Below, piece by piece: positions 1 to 7,082 of a DNA stretch of 64,000 bases. The stretch is taken from contig JANOVT010000332.1 in assembly GCA_031417525.1 (NCBI GenBank), positions 1 to 64,000 of the forward strand. The letters are read 5' to 3'. The stretch's first letter is position 1; each line of letters begins with the position of its first letter. This DNA comes from JAIBBG01 sp031417525 (GTDB taxonomy: Bacteria > Bacteroidota > Bacteroidia > Flavobacteriales_D > Sanyastnellaceae). The position numbers were made by a program, and so were the translations under genes. A model generated the notes under the pieces. It saw nothing but the letters and a program-made list of their open reading frames with translations. It ran no database searches and was not told where the DNA came from.

Positions 1-422
1 GTTTGGTGATCCCTCCTGAAAGGCGTCACCGATACTTCAAAATTGTTGCTATCCAATTTCTGTATCATCTCATTTACAACATGCAGTTAGTTTGCTATTC
101 CAACTACTTCAAGGCACAAACAAAGGTCTCAAAGGAATTTCGCACGAAGAACACAAAAATTTATTCAGGGATTTGGAAATTGAAAGGTAACGTGAAATGC
201 TTCCTTGATCTCTTAATATCTTAATTCACTAAAATGCTCTGATAAGTCGAAGAGGTATATTAAGTCAGCAATTGGTGCGATATGCCTAATGCTGCACTAT
301 GTAGACTGCATTATTTTATACTTGAGAAAGCAAAAAACTTTGTGAATCCTTTGTGTGAAATTCCTTTGAGACCTTTGTGGTTTCAAGCCTGGGTGTTCAA
401 AGCCATTTTTCCAAATGAAAAG
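1..422. repeat. Non-coding left end with an inverted repeat
   Basis: No convincing gene lies here; the two small open frames have no recognisable protein character. The stretch holds an inverted repeat: the 21 bases at 121-141 are the exact reverse complement of 357-377, with weaker pairing continuing into the 215-base loop. The right arm (349-388) also shares two short blocks, about 15 and 11 bases at nearly the same spacing, with intergenic DNA at 29440-29480, so it belongs to a dispersed intergenic repeat. Function unknown. Confidence 0.6.
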
Positions 423-917
423 TTATTGAATCATTTTCGTAATAGACTGAAGCAAATTCAGCAATTGAAAAACCCTTCCGAAATTTTCAACTTTGACATC
501 AGCGCTACTTCCACCCTGACCCGAACTCTGTAGACCTTTGTAGTTAATCACTTCGACAGCCTTCACATGATATTGACCATCAGCAATACCACCAACACAT
601 TTAATGAGATCATTTTCCGAAATAACCGCAGGATCAAATTCAACACTTACAACATTCTGTTCTCTGCCATCCGCAAAATCAAGTTCTGTTGATTTGACAC
701 CATTCAGAGCGCGCAGATCCTGTTGAATTTTCCCACCACAACCGGCGGAACAAGTCATACCGTCAATACTCAGATTCGCAACGGTTTTAATCACTTCCGA
801 ATTCATGTCTTTGTGAGTGACCACCACTTCTGAGGTAGTGGGTGCTTTGGCGGCCTGATCCCCGCAAGACCAAAACAATAGAGAGAAACTGAAAAGTAGA
901 GCTGCAATTGTTTTCAT
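423..917 (-). CDS. Lipoprotein with heavy-metal-associated (HMA) domain
   Basis: A 164-residue protein. The ATG at 917 is preferred over an in-frame start 75 bases upstream because it begins a clear lipoprotein signal (MKTIAALLF, then LLFWSC with Cys19 as the lipidation site). Residues about 45-115 look like an HMA ferredoxin-like fold, with the metal-binding segment GMTCSAGC (two Cys three residues apart) and the downstream segment VSVEFDPAVIS typical of the family. HMA domains bind Cu(I), Zn or Hg ions; here the protein should sit on the periplasmic side of a membrane, so a role in metal capture or sensing is inferred. The C-terminal 45 residues are low-complexity and unrecognised. It diverges from the EamA transporter gene at 1007, with 89 bases between the two starts. 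A good family call; the metal and partner are not known. Confidence 0.8.
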   Translation of the reverse strand: MKTIAALLFSFSLLFWSCGDQAAKAPTTSEVVVTHKDMNSEVIKTVANLSIDGMTCSAGCGGKIQQDLRALNGVKSTELDFADGREQNVVSVEFDPAVISENDLIKCVGGIADGQYHVKAVEVINYKGLQSSGQGGSSADVKVENFGRVFQLLNLLQSITKMIQ

Positions 918-1006
918 GGCTATCCGATTTGTGTTTAAAGACGGTTCAAATGTAGAAGAGTTACATGAGCTTCTGAATTTACCTTCGGCCAAAATTTTAC
1001 AATTCC

Positions 1007-1894
1007 TTGAAGAGCACCAGGATCACCCATTTACTTGTTTTGTTATTACTGGCCATCACCTGGGGAAGCTCATTTATCCTGATGAAGCGTGGACTGCGTG
1101 ATGGTTCTGATCAACCCGTCCTTCGCCCGGAACAGGTTGCGGCTCTCAGACTTGGAATTGCCGGTCTGGTTTTGCTTCCTGTTTCTATCAGAGCTTTTCG
1201 GAAAGTACATCGCGCCGATTGGAAATACCTGGCCGTCGTTGGCCTCATCGGCAGCGGACTTCCCGCCATCCTATTCACCATTTCACAGCAGTACCTCGAC
1301 AGCAGCATCGCGGGAATTCTCAATGCCTTGACACCTCTTTTTACTTTGTTTGTCGGCATCATTGTATTCAAACGAGTGGTAATGCCGAAACAGGTGATGG
1401 GCGTGTTGATCGGCTTGGCAGGCGCCATTTGCCTCGTGTCTTTGAAAGGATTTGGAGACAGTGACAACATGATCTATTCTCTGCTGATTGTCTTGGCGAC
1501 TCTTTGTTATGGCATCAGTGTCAATACCATTTCCGCCAAACTGCGGCATATTTCTCCCCTTCAGATTACAGCGCTCTCTTTATTAATAGCAGGAATCCCC
1601 TGGAGTCTTTACCTCTCCACAACCGACGTCGCCGAGATCATTCAAGTAAATCCGCATGGCTGGACATCTCTGGCAGCAGTCACCACTCTTGCGGTCTTTG
1701 GGACCTGCATGGCGAACCTCCTTTATTTCTGGCTCACCCAACAAACCAGTCCGCTCTTTGCCTCATCCGTGACCTACCTCATGCCCCTCGTTGCCGTTGG
1801 CTGGGGTGTCTTCGACAATGAAAAACTGACGTTTATGCATCTGATTTGCGGAGTGATAATTCTGTTTGGGGTTTGGATGGTGAATCGGAAGTAA
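1007..1894 (+). CDS. EamA/DMT-family membrane transporter
   Basis: A 295-residue polytopic membrane protein with about ten hydrophobic segments arranged as two repeated EamA halves. The N-terminal helix carries the family sequence LAITWGSSFILMKRGL and the second half contains LAVFGTCMANLLYFWL and the typical ending GVIILFGVWMVNRK. The drug/metabolite transporter superfamily exports amino acids, nucleotides or other small metabolites; the substrate cannot be read from the sequence. The start used is TTG at 1007: the frame opens after a stop at 974-976 and no ATG occurs before the first membrane helix. The promoter would have to lie in the 90 bases shared with the divergent lipoprotein gene. 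Confidence 0.88.
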   Translation: MKSTRITHLLVLLLLAITWGSSFILMKRGLRDGSDQPVLRPEQVAALRLGIAGLVLLPVSIRAFRKVHRADWKYLAVVGLIGSGLPAILFTISQQYLDSSIAGILNALTPLFTLFVGIIVFKRVVMPKQVMGVLIGLAGAICLVSLKGFGDSDNMIYSLLIVLATLCYGISVNTISAKLRHISPLQITALSLLIAGIPWSLYLSTTDVAEIIQVNPHGWTSLAAVTTLAVFGTCMANLLYFWLTQQTSPLFASSVTYLMPLVAVGWGVFDNEKLTFMHLICGVIILFGVWMVNRK

Positions 1895-2316
1895 TATTTC
1901 CTGGTTCCAGGTTCATAGTTCCTAGTTGGCGTAAATATCTTTGTGATGCGATTGTAATTCTTGCCTTAAAAATTAACTCCGCTTTCGGACAGGATTAAAA
2001 CTCCTTCCATTTCGTCCATTTTTTCCAGGTCAGTCAAAACACCATACAAAAACCTCCATACTATATTTTGTATCGGGGTTTTTATTCGGCGATAGTCATT
2101 CTCCATAAATTGTATGGATTTCCAGGCCAATCTCAAACTATCCTTAAAAGAGCAACTCCGTATTGGCAAGATTCAACCCGATACGCATCCACACTCCGCC
2201 AACTAGGAACTATGAACCAGGAACTAATGCTTTTTTTTGGGAAAAGCGACCTGCGCCGCGTATATTTGCCCCCCTCCCAAAAAAGGGTAGGGCTAACTCA
2301 TTAAAAATCAATAACA
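1895..2316. repeat. Intergenic region with long-range inverted repeat
   Basis: A 422-base gap without a supported gene. The 22 bases at 1910-1931 are the exact reverse complement of 2198-2219, and the flanks keep a degenerate word (GGTTCC / GGAACC type) beyond the perfect match. The 266-base interior has one unrecognised small frame on the minus strand (1966-2169), which I do not call as a gene. The right end carries the rplU promoter. Confidence 0.7.
2236..2268 (+). promoter_or_regulatory. Bacteroidota-type promoter for rplU-rpmA
   Basis: TTTG at 2236-2239 and TATATTTG at 2261-2268 match the -33 TTTG and -7 TAnnTTTG elements of the Bacteroidota housekeeping sigma factor, with a 21-base spacer. 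It lies 49 bases upstream of the rplU start. Confidence 0.65.
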
Positions 2317-2625
2317 ATGTACGCTATCGTTGAAATAGCAGGGCATCAGTACAAAGTACAAAAAGATCAACAGATCTATGTGAACCGTCTTCAGAACGAA
2401 GAAGGAACACAAGTGAATTTCGACCGGGTTCTCCTCGTTGAAAATTCAGGAAAGATCACTGTTGGCGCCCCAGCTATCGAAGGTATGAAGGTGACCGCTC
2501 GTGTAGAGAAACACCTCAAAGGAGACAAAGTAATCGTATTCAAAAAGAAGCGCAGAAAAGGCTACCAGAAGAAAAATGGTTTTCGTGCCTATCTCACTGA
2601 GCTGAAAATTGAAAGCATCGGTTAA
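2317..2625 (+). CDS. rplU: 50S ribosomal protein L21
   Basis: A 102-residue protein of usual L21 length. It opens MYAIVEIAGHQYKV and contains the family features VGAPAIEGMKVTARV and the basic segment KKKRRKGYQKKNGFRAYLTELKI that contacts 23S rRNA. L21 is a component of the large ribosomal subunit. It is followed 42 bases later by rpmA (L27), the usual partner, and both are probably transcribed from the promoter at 2236-2268 and stopped by the terminator at 2949-2989. Confidence 0.97.
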   Translation: MYAIVEIAGHQYKVQKDQQIYVNRLQNEEGTQVNFDRVLLVENSGKITVGAPAIEGMKVTARVEKHLKGDKVIVFKKKRRKGYQKKNGFRAYLTELKIESIG

Positions 2626-2667
2626 TTCCAACAAGAACAGAAACTATAACGCTCACACCACAATACA

Positions 2668-2922
2668 ATGGCACACAAGAAAGGTGAAGGTAAAGTAAAA
2701 AACGGTAGGGAATCGGAAAGCAAACGACTCGGAGTAAAACTCTATGGTGGTCAGGTTTGCATCGCTGGCAACATCATCGTTCGTCAGCGTGGTACTCATC
2801 ACAATGCAGGTCTCAATGTAGGTATCGGAAAAGATCATACATTGTTTGCACTCGTTGATGGCACCATCGAATTCCGCAAGAAAAAAGACAACAAGTCTTT
2901 CGTTTCGGTTATTCCTGCATAA
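2668..2922 (+). CDS. rpmA: 50S ribosomal protein L27
   Basis: An 84-residue protein of normal L27 length. The N-terminus MAHKKGEGKVKNGRES followed by KRLGVK and GGQ is diagnostic, and RQRGTHHNAG with GIGKDHTLFAL completes the family pattern. L27 reaches the peptidyl-transferase centre of the large subunit. There is no cleavable N-terminal extension of the kind seen in Firmicutes. It is the second gene of the rplU-rpmA operon and is followed by a strong intrinsic terminator. Confidence 0.97.
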   Translation: MAHKKGEGKVKNGRESESKRLGVKLYGGQVCIAGNIIVRQRGTHHNAGLNVGIGKDHTLFALVDGTIEFRKKKDNKSFVSVIPA

Positions 2923-2948
2923 GGCGTAGCCGGGCTAAACAATATATA

Positions 2949-2989
2949 AAACCCGGTCTCGTCTTTGGCGAGATCGGGTTTTTTTTTGC
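2949..2989 (+). terminator. Intrinsic terminator after rpmA
   Basis: A 12-bp stem pairs 2950-2961 with 2969-2980 (one G-T wobble) around a 7-base loop, followed by a run of T. Confidence 0.9.
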
Positions 2990-3056
2990 CAATTCCAGAA
3001 GATCGTATTCGCAGTTTCAAGTATCAAAACCACACCCAGATAATTCCCCGACATTT

Positions 3057-4331
3057 ATGTTGCAAGTCCCATACATCAGAGAAAACAAAGAAAAAGTGCT
3101 TGCCGGCCTGGCCAAACGCAACAAAGATTTTTCATCACAGATCGATGAAATTATTGCTCTTGATGAATTGCGCAGAAAAACACAGAATGATCTGGACAAC
3201 AATCTGGCAGAAGCGAACAAATTGTCGAAAGAAATTGGTGACCTTTTCAAAAGTGGAAACAAAGATGCTGCTGAAGCAAAAAAGCCTGAAGTCGCTGGAT
3301 TAAAAGAAGCATCCAAAGACCTTGAGATGAAACTGGCAGCTACTGAAGAATCTCAAAAGCAACTTCTCTATCAAATTCCGAATGTCCCTGCTGAGGTTGT
3401 CCCACAAGGAAAAACAGCCGACGACAACGTGGAAACCTACACCTGGGGTAGTCTTCCGACACTTGGAGAACACAAAAAACCACACTGGGAACTCATCGAA
3501 GAGTACGACCTGATCGATTTTGAACTAGGTACTAAAATCACTGGTGCAGGATTTCCCGTTTACAAAGGAAAAGGTGCTCGTCTTCAACGCGCCCTCATCA
3601 ATTTTTTCCTGGATGAAGCCACCAAAGCCGGTTACCGCGAGTTCCAGCCGCCACTGCTCGTAAATGAAGCCAGTGGATTTGGCACAGGCCAGCTTCCTGA
3701 TAAAGAAGGCCAGATGTACCACGCCACTGTGGATGATCTCTACCTGATTCCTACCGCTGAAGTGCCTCTCACCAACTTATACCGTGATGTTATTTTGAAA
3801 GAAGACCAACTCCCAATCAAAATGACGGGCTATACTCCTTGCTTTCGTCGAGAAGCAGGTTCATGGGGCGCTCACGTCCGTGGTTTAAATCGCCTGCACC
3901 AATTTGATAAAGTCGAAATCGTACAGTTGGTGAATCCTGCCAATTCCTATCAGGTTTTGGAAGAAATGGTGGATCACGTAAAAATGATTTTGCAGAAACT
4001 TGAATTGCATTTCAGAATCATAAGACTCTGTGGTGGTGACATGGGTTTCACTTCGGCGTTGACATATGATTTTGAAGCCTGGAGCGGCGCACAAGAGCGC
4101 TGGCTCGAAGTCAGTTCCACTTCCAATTTCGAAACGTTTCAAGCCAATCGTCTCAAATGCAGATTCAAAAACAACGAAGGCAAAACTCAATTGGTACATA
4201 CACTGAATGGAAGCGCTCTTGCATTGCCACGCATTGTTGCTTCTCTTCTGGAGAATAATCAGGACGGAAATGGCATTCACATTCCTGCTGCTTTGGTACC
4301 ATATACTGGTTTCGACCGAATCGAAAAATGA
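3057..4331 (+). CDS. serS: Seryl-tRNA synthetase
   Basis: A 424-residue class II aminoacyl-tRNA synthetase that charges tRNA-Ser (and tRNA-Sec where present) with serine. The N-terminal 110 residues are the helical arm (MLQVPYIRENKEKV, then a charged coiled coil). The catalytic core shows motif 2 at about residues 261-280 (FRREAGSWG, then RGLNRLHQF) and motif 3 at about 383 (NGSALALPRI). Length and both motifs are normal, so an active enzyme is expected. It stands alone, 78 bases upstream of a lipoprotein gene, with no clear terminator between them. Confidence 0.97.
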   Translation: MLQVPYIRENKEKVLAGLAKRNKDFSSQIDEIIALDELRRKTQNDLDNNLAEANKLSKEIGDLFKSGNKDAAEAKKPEVAGLKEASKDLEMKLAATEESQKQLLYQIPNVPAEVVPQGKTADDNVETYTWGSLPTLGEHKKPHWELIEEYDLIDFELGTKITGAGFPVYKGKGARLQRALINFFLDEATKAGYREFQPPLLVNEASGFGTGQLPDKEGQMYHATVDDLYLIPTAEVPLTNLYRDVILKEDQLPIKMTGYTPCFRREAGSWGAHVRGLNRLHQFDKVEIVQLVNPANSYQVLEEMVDHVKMILQKLELHFRIIRLCGGDMGFTSALTYDFEAWSGAQERWLEVSSTSNFETFQANRLKCRFKNNEGKTQLVHTLNGSALALPRIVASLLENNQDGNGIHIPAALVPYTGFDRIEK

Positions 4332-4409
4332 TCCTCAACAGACCTGTTTAGAAAAATTGTGTAGCATACCGTCGAAGCCAACGCCGTCCTCAGGTACATT
4401 CGCTATGTT

Positions 4410-5000
4410 ATGACACAAAAGCTTATCCGAACAACCATCATTGCAATCGCTGCGATGATTTCCATGGCTATTCATTCGTGCCAGCCAAAACAGGATCACA
4501 CATCAGCCATCTTACTTGTGGATTCTCTCATCCACGAATTGGAAAAACAGGCCGCAGATATGAATGCCATTTCCATTCTGAATGAACGACCTATTGATTC
4601 AGCAAACATCCGGCTCCAATATGTGCAGGAGAATTTCGTTGGAACCATGAAGAAAGATATGGCCCTGGATTTGAGTTCATACGCATCCACTTATCGTGCT
4701 GAATTGTTTATGAAACAACAACTAGACACATTGGAAATGCAATCCGATTCTATTCTGGCAGAACTGAAATCATTAAAACAAGCATTGAGTGAGAAAGCCA
4801 CGCATGATAAAAACAACAACGAAATCACCACTGACTACGTATCAAAAACATTGGCGATGGAAATGCAAAATGTTTCCTCACTGAAAGAGGAGATTGCGGA
4901 TATAATGATAGATGAAGAAAAACTTCGTGAGAAATTAAATTTCCGCGCGCCTAAAGTCCAACATTGGATGGACAGCATCGCAACAAAAAAATTGAAATGA
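4410..5000 (+). CDS. Putative lipoprotein of unknown function
   Basis: A 196-residue protein I do not recognise. Residues 1-24 form a lipoprotein signal (hydrophobic stretch, then AIHSC with Cys24). The rest is highly charged and helical: two segments at about 85-125 and 145-185 look like coiled coils, with no conserved catalytic motif visible. The stop codon overlaps the start of the next gene in an ATGA arrangement at 4997-5000, so the two are probably translated as a coupled pair. A periplasm-facing anchor or partner for the TPR protein is a guess from context only. Confidence 0.75.
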   Translation: MTQKLIRTTIIAIAAMISMAIHSCQPKQDHTSAILLVDSLIHELEKQAADMNAISILNERPIDSANIRLQYVQENFVGTMKKDMALDLSSYASTYRAELFMKQQLDTLEMQSDSILAELKSLKQALSEKATHDKNNNEITTDYVSKTLAMEMQNVSSLKEEIADIMIDEEKLREKLNFRAPKVQHWMDSIATKKLK

Positions 5001-6817
5001 AGAAACTGAAATACTTTTTGTGTTTAATCTTTCTGGCCTCTGCCCCTGCGCTATTCTCGCAAGAAACAGAACTGGAGCTGGCAGAATATTATTATAGCCA
5101 GGGCTTGTTTGAACAAGCAAATCTCTACTACGAAAAAATCTACAAAACGAACAAAACCAATCGCGTTTACAACAACTACCTCAATACACTTATTGCTCTA
5201 AATAATTTTGAAGAAGCAGAAAAACTGGCGAAGAAAAAAATCAAGGAAGACAGTAAGGATGGAGTTGGGTATGTAAAACTTGGTGACCTCTACAAAAAAT
5301 TCAACAAGCCGGAAGAAGCGAAAGAGCAGTTTGATGAGGCAGTCAAAAAGGTAGAGCCTACGCGCTCCAACATCATTCGTTTAGCGAATGAGTTTTCTCA
5401 AATCAATGAATACGAATATGCCCTTCGCTCTTATCAAAAAGGAAAAAACGAATCGAAGGAAGGCTATAATTTCTCTTATGAAATTGCCAATATGCAAGGC
5501 AATCTGGGTGAGTATGATCAGATGACAGAATCTTTTCTTGATCTCGTAGCAGAAGAACCCAACTACATTCAGACCGTTCAGAATTCTCTCAACCGCACCT
5601 TGAATCTCGACGAGAACAAGGAGAACATGGACATGCTTAAGACCAAACTTCTCAAGCGCGCGCAAAAAGATCCTGAGCAAAATATTTATACCGAGATGCT
5701 CACCTGGCTTTTTATGCAGAAAAAAGATTTCGCCAGTGCATATGTGCAAACTATATCTCTCGACAAACGATTGAATGAAAACGGATATCGTGTCATCAAT
5801 CTTGCGCAGCTTGCAACGAACAACAAAGATTTTGAAACAGCTAAAAAAGCATATCAATACATCATTGAAAAAGGTCCTGCCGGAGATTATTACATCACTG
5901 CGCGCATCGAAAAATTGCAGGTGATGAAACAGGAATTGCTTTTGAAACCTGGTATCGATCCTCTTTTGTATACTGAACTTGAAAATGCTTACATAGGAGC
6001 ATTGAATGAAGTGGGTAAAAAAAATGAAACAGCCACAATGATGAAAGAGCTGGCACATATCCAGGCTTTTTATCTTGGCAAAACAGATGAAGCCATTACA
6101 ATACTCCGTGAAGCTGTGGCAATGCCCGGGCTTTACAACAAGACTCAGGCATTATGCAAATTGGAACTTGGTGATGTGCTGGTATTCAAAGGCGACATCT
6201 GGGAAGCTTCTTTGCTCTACTCTCAAGTAGAACTCGATTTCAAAGAAGATGTACTTGGCCATGAGGCCAAATTCCGCAATGCACGCATCTCCTACTTCAC
6301 TGGTGATTTTGAATGGGCGCAAGGACAGTTGGACGTGCTCAAAGCATCAACGACAAAATTGATTTCGAACGATGCAATTGATTTGTCGCTGCTGATCACT
6401 GACAATTTCAACATGGATACAACACAGGTACCGATGAAGATGTATGCACGTGCGGATTTGTTGTCATATCAGAATAAATTCTCAGACTCCAATATTGTTC
6501 TTGATTCTATCCTGACAGATTATCCTGCGCACTCACTGACCGATGAAATCAAAATGAAAAAAGCAGAGATGTACGTAAAACAAGGTCAATATGAAAATGC
6601 AAAAGTGTTGTACCAGCAAGTCATCGATCTCAATTTTACCGATATCACTGCCGATGATGCCTTATTCAAACTGGCAGAAATGAATCAGTATATCTTCACT
6701 GATACAGCCAAAGCAATGGAGCTTTACGAAAAACTCATCACAGAATTTCCGGGGAGTCTTTATGTTGTGGAAGCAAGAAAAAGATTCCGCGATCTTCGGG
6801 GCGATGCAGTAAACTAA
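4997..6817 (+). CDS. Exported tetratricopeptide-repeat protein
   Basis: A 606-residue protein. The start at 4997 is chosen because it begins a signal peptide (MKKLKYFLCLIFLASAPALFSQ) and overlaps the previous stop by ATGA. The mature part is almost wholly TPR-like helical repeats: early copies are visible as EYYYSQGLFEQANLYYEKIY, KLGDLYKKFNKPEEAKEQF and EYEYALRSYQKG, and late copies as KAEMYVKQGQYENAKVLYQ and AKAMELYEKLITEFPGS. Such proteins act as scaffolds for protein complexes in the periplasm or at the outer membrane. No enzyme domain is visible. It is coupled to the upstream lipoprotein, suggesting a two-component envelope complex; the specific role is unknown. Confidence 0.85.
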   Translation: MKKLKYFLCLIFLASAPALFSQETELELAEYYYSQGLFEQANLYYEKIYKTNKTNRVYNNYLNTLIALNNFEEAEKLAKKKIKEDSKDGVGYVKLGDLYKKFNKPEEAKEQFDEAVKKVEPTRSNIIRLANEFSQINEYEYALRSYQKGKNESKEGYNFSYEIANMQGNLGEYDQMTESFLDLVAEEPNYIQTVQNSLNRTLNLDENKENMDMLKTKLLKRAQKDPEQNIYTEMLTWLFMQKKDFASAYVQTISLDKRLNENGYRVINLAQLATNNKDFETAKKAYQYIIEKGPAGDYYITARIEKLQVMKQELLLKPGIDPLLYTELENAYIGALNEVGKKNETATMMKELAHIQAFYLGKTDEAITILREAVAMPGLYNKTQALCKLELGDVLVFKGDIWEASLLYSQVELDFKEDVLGHEAKFRNARISYFTGDFEWAQGQLDVLKASTTKLISNDAIDLSLLITDNFNMDTTQVPMKMYARADLLSYQNKFSDSNIVLDSILTDYPAHSLTDEIKMKKAEMYVKQGQYENAKVLYQQVIDLNFTDITADDALFKLAEMNQYIFTDTAKAMELYEKLITEFPGSLYVVEARKRFRDLRGDAVN

Positions 6818-6828
6818 TTCTCTTTTAG

Positions 6829-6970
6829 TTCACGCAGATTCTCGCAGATTGAAAACCGGATTCCCGCGGATTTTTTGTTTATCGCTAAAAGCCGAAGGAA
6901 TTTTAGAATTTGACTATGAAATTGGAAATCTGCGCAAAGCCGGTTTTCAATCTGCGTAAATCTGCGTGAA
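6829..6970. repeat. Intergenic inverted repeat with 31-base arms
   Basis: Arms 6829-6859 and 6940-6970 are reverse complements at 29 of 31 positions, around an 80-base loop. Each arm contains the word GCAGATT twice. The element begins 11 bases after the TPR gene stop and ends before the promoter of the next gene. It is too long and has no T-run, so it is not a simple terminator. Confidence 0.8.
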
Positions 6971-7026
6971 GCCTTCTACTGAGCGAAGCGAAAAAGAAAA
7001 CCGGGTGGAACGCTTCACTTCTGTCC

Positions 7027-7056
7027 TTTGTTTTCATTTGAGAACGTCTATATTTG
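7027..7056 (+). promoter_or_regulatory. Bacteroidota-type promoter
   Basis: TTTG at 7027-7030 and TATATTTG at 7049-7056 with an 18-base spacer, ending 26 bases before the ATG at 7083. This match also supports choosing the downstream start for the cargo gene. Confidence 0.65.
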
Positions 7057-7082
7057 ACTTACAAACACTTATTGACCTTAAC

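Noticed and set aside
3..224. A 73-codon plus frame at the left end
   Set aside because: No domain, no signal, and one arm of an inverted repeat runs through it.
1966..2169. Small minus-strand frame of 67 codons inside an inverted repeat
   Set aside because: It could be a cargo gene of a small element, but the translated sequence resembles no family and there is no start context or second copy to support it.
5381..6058. A 225-residue minus-strand frame
   Set aside because: Antisense to the TPR gene, rich in Phe and Cys as expected for a shadow of Lys/Glu-rich coding DNA.
6966..7082. Extended N-terminus of the 988-residue cargo protein
   Set aside because: The frame is open but overlaps the inverted repeat and the promoter; the signal peptide begins at 7083.
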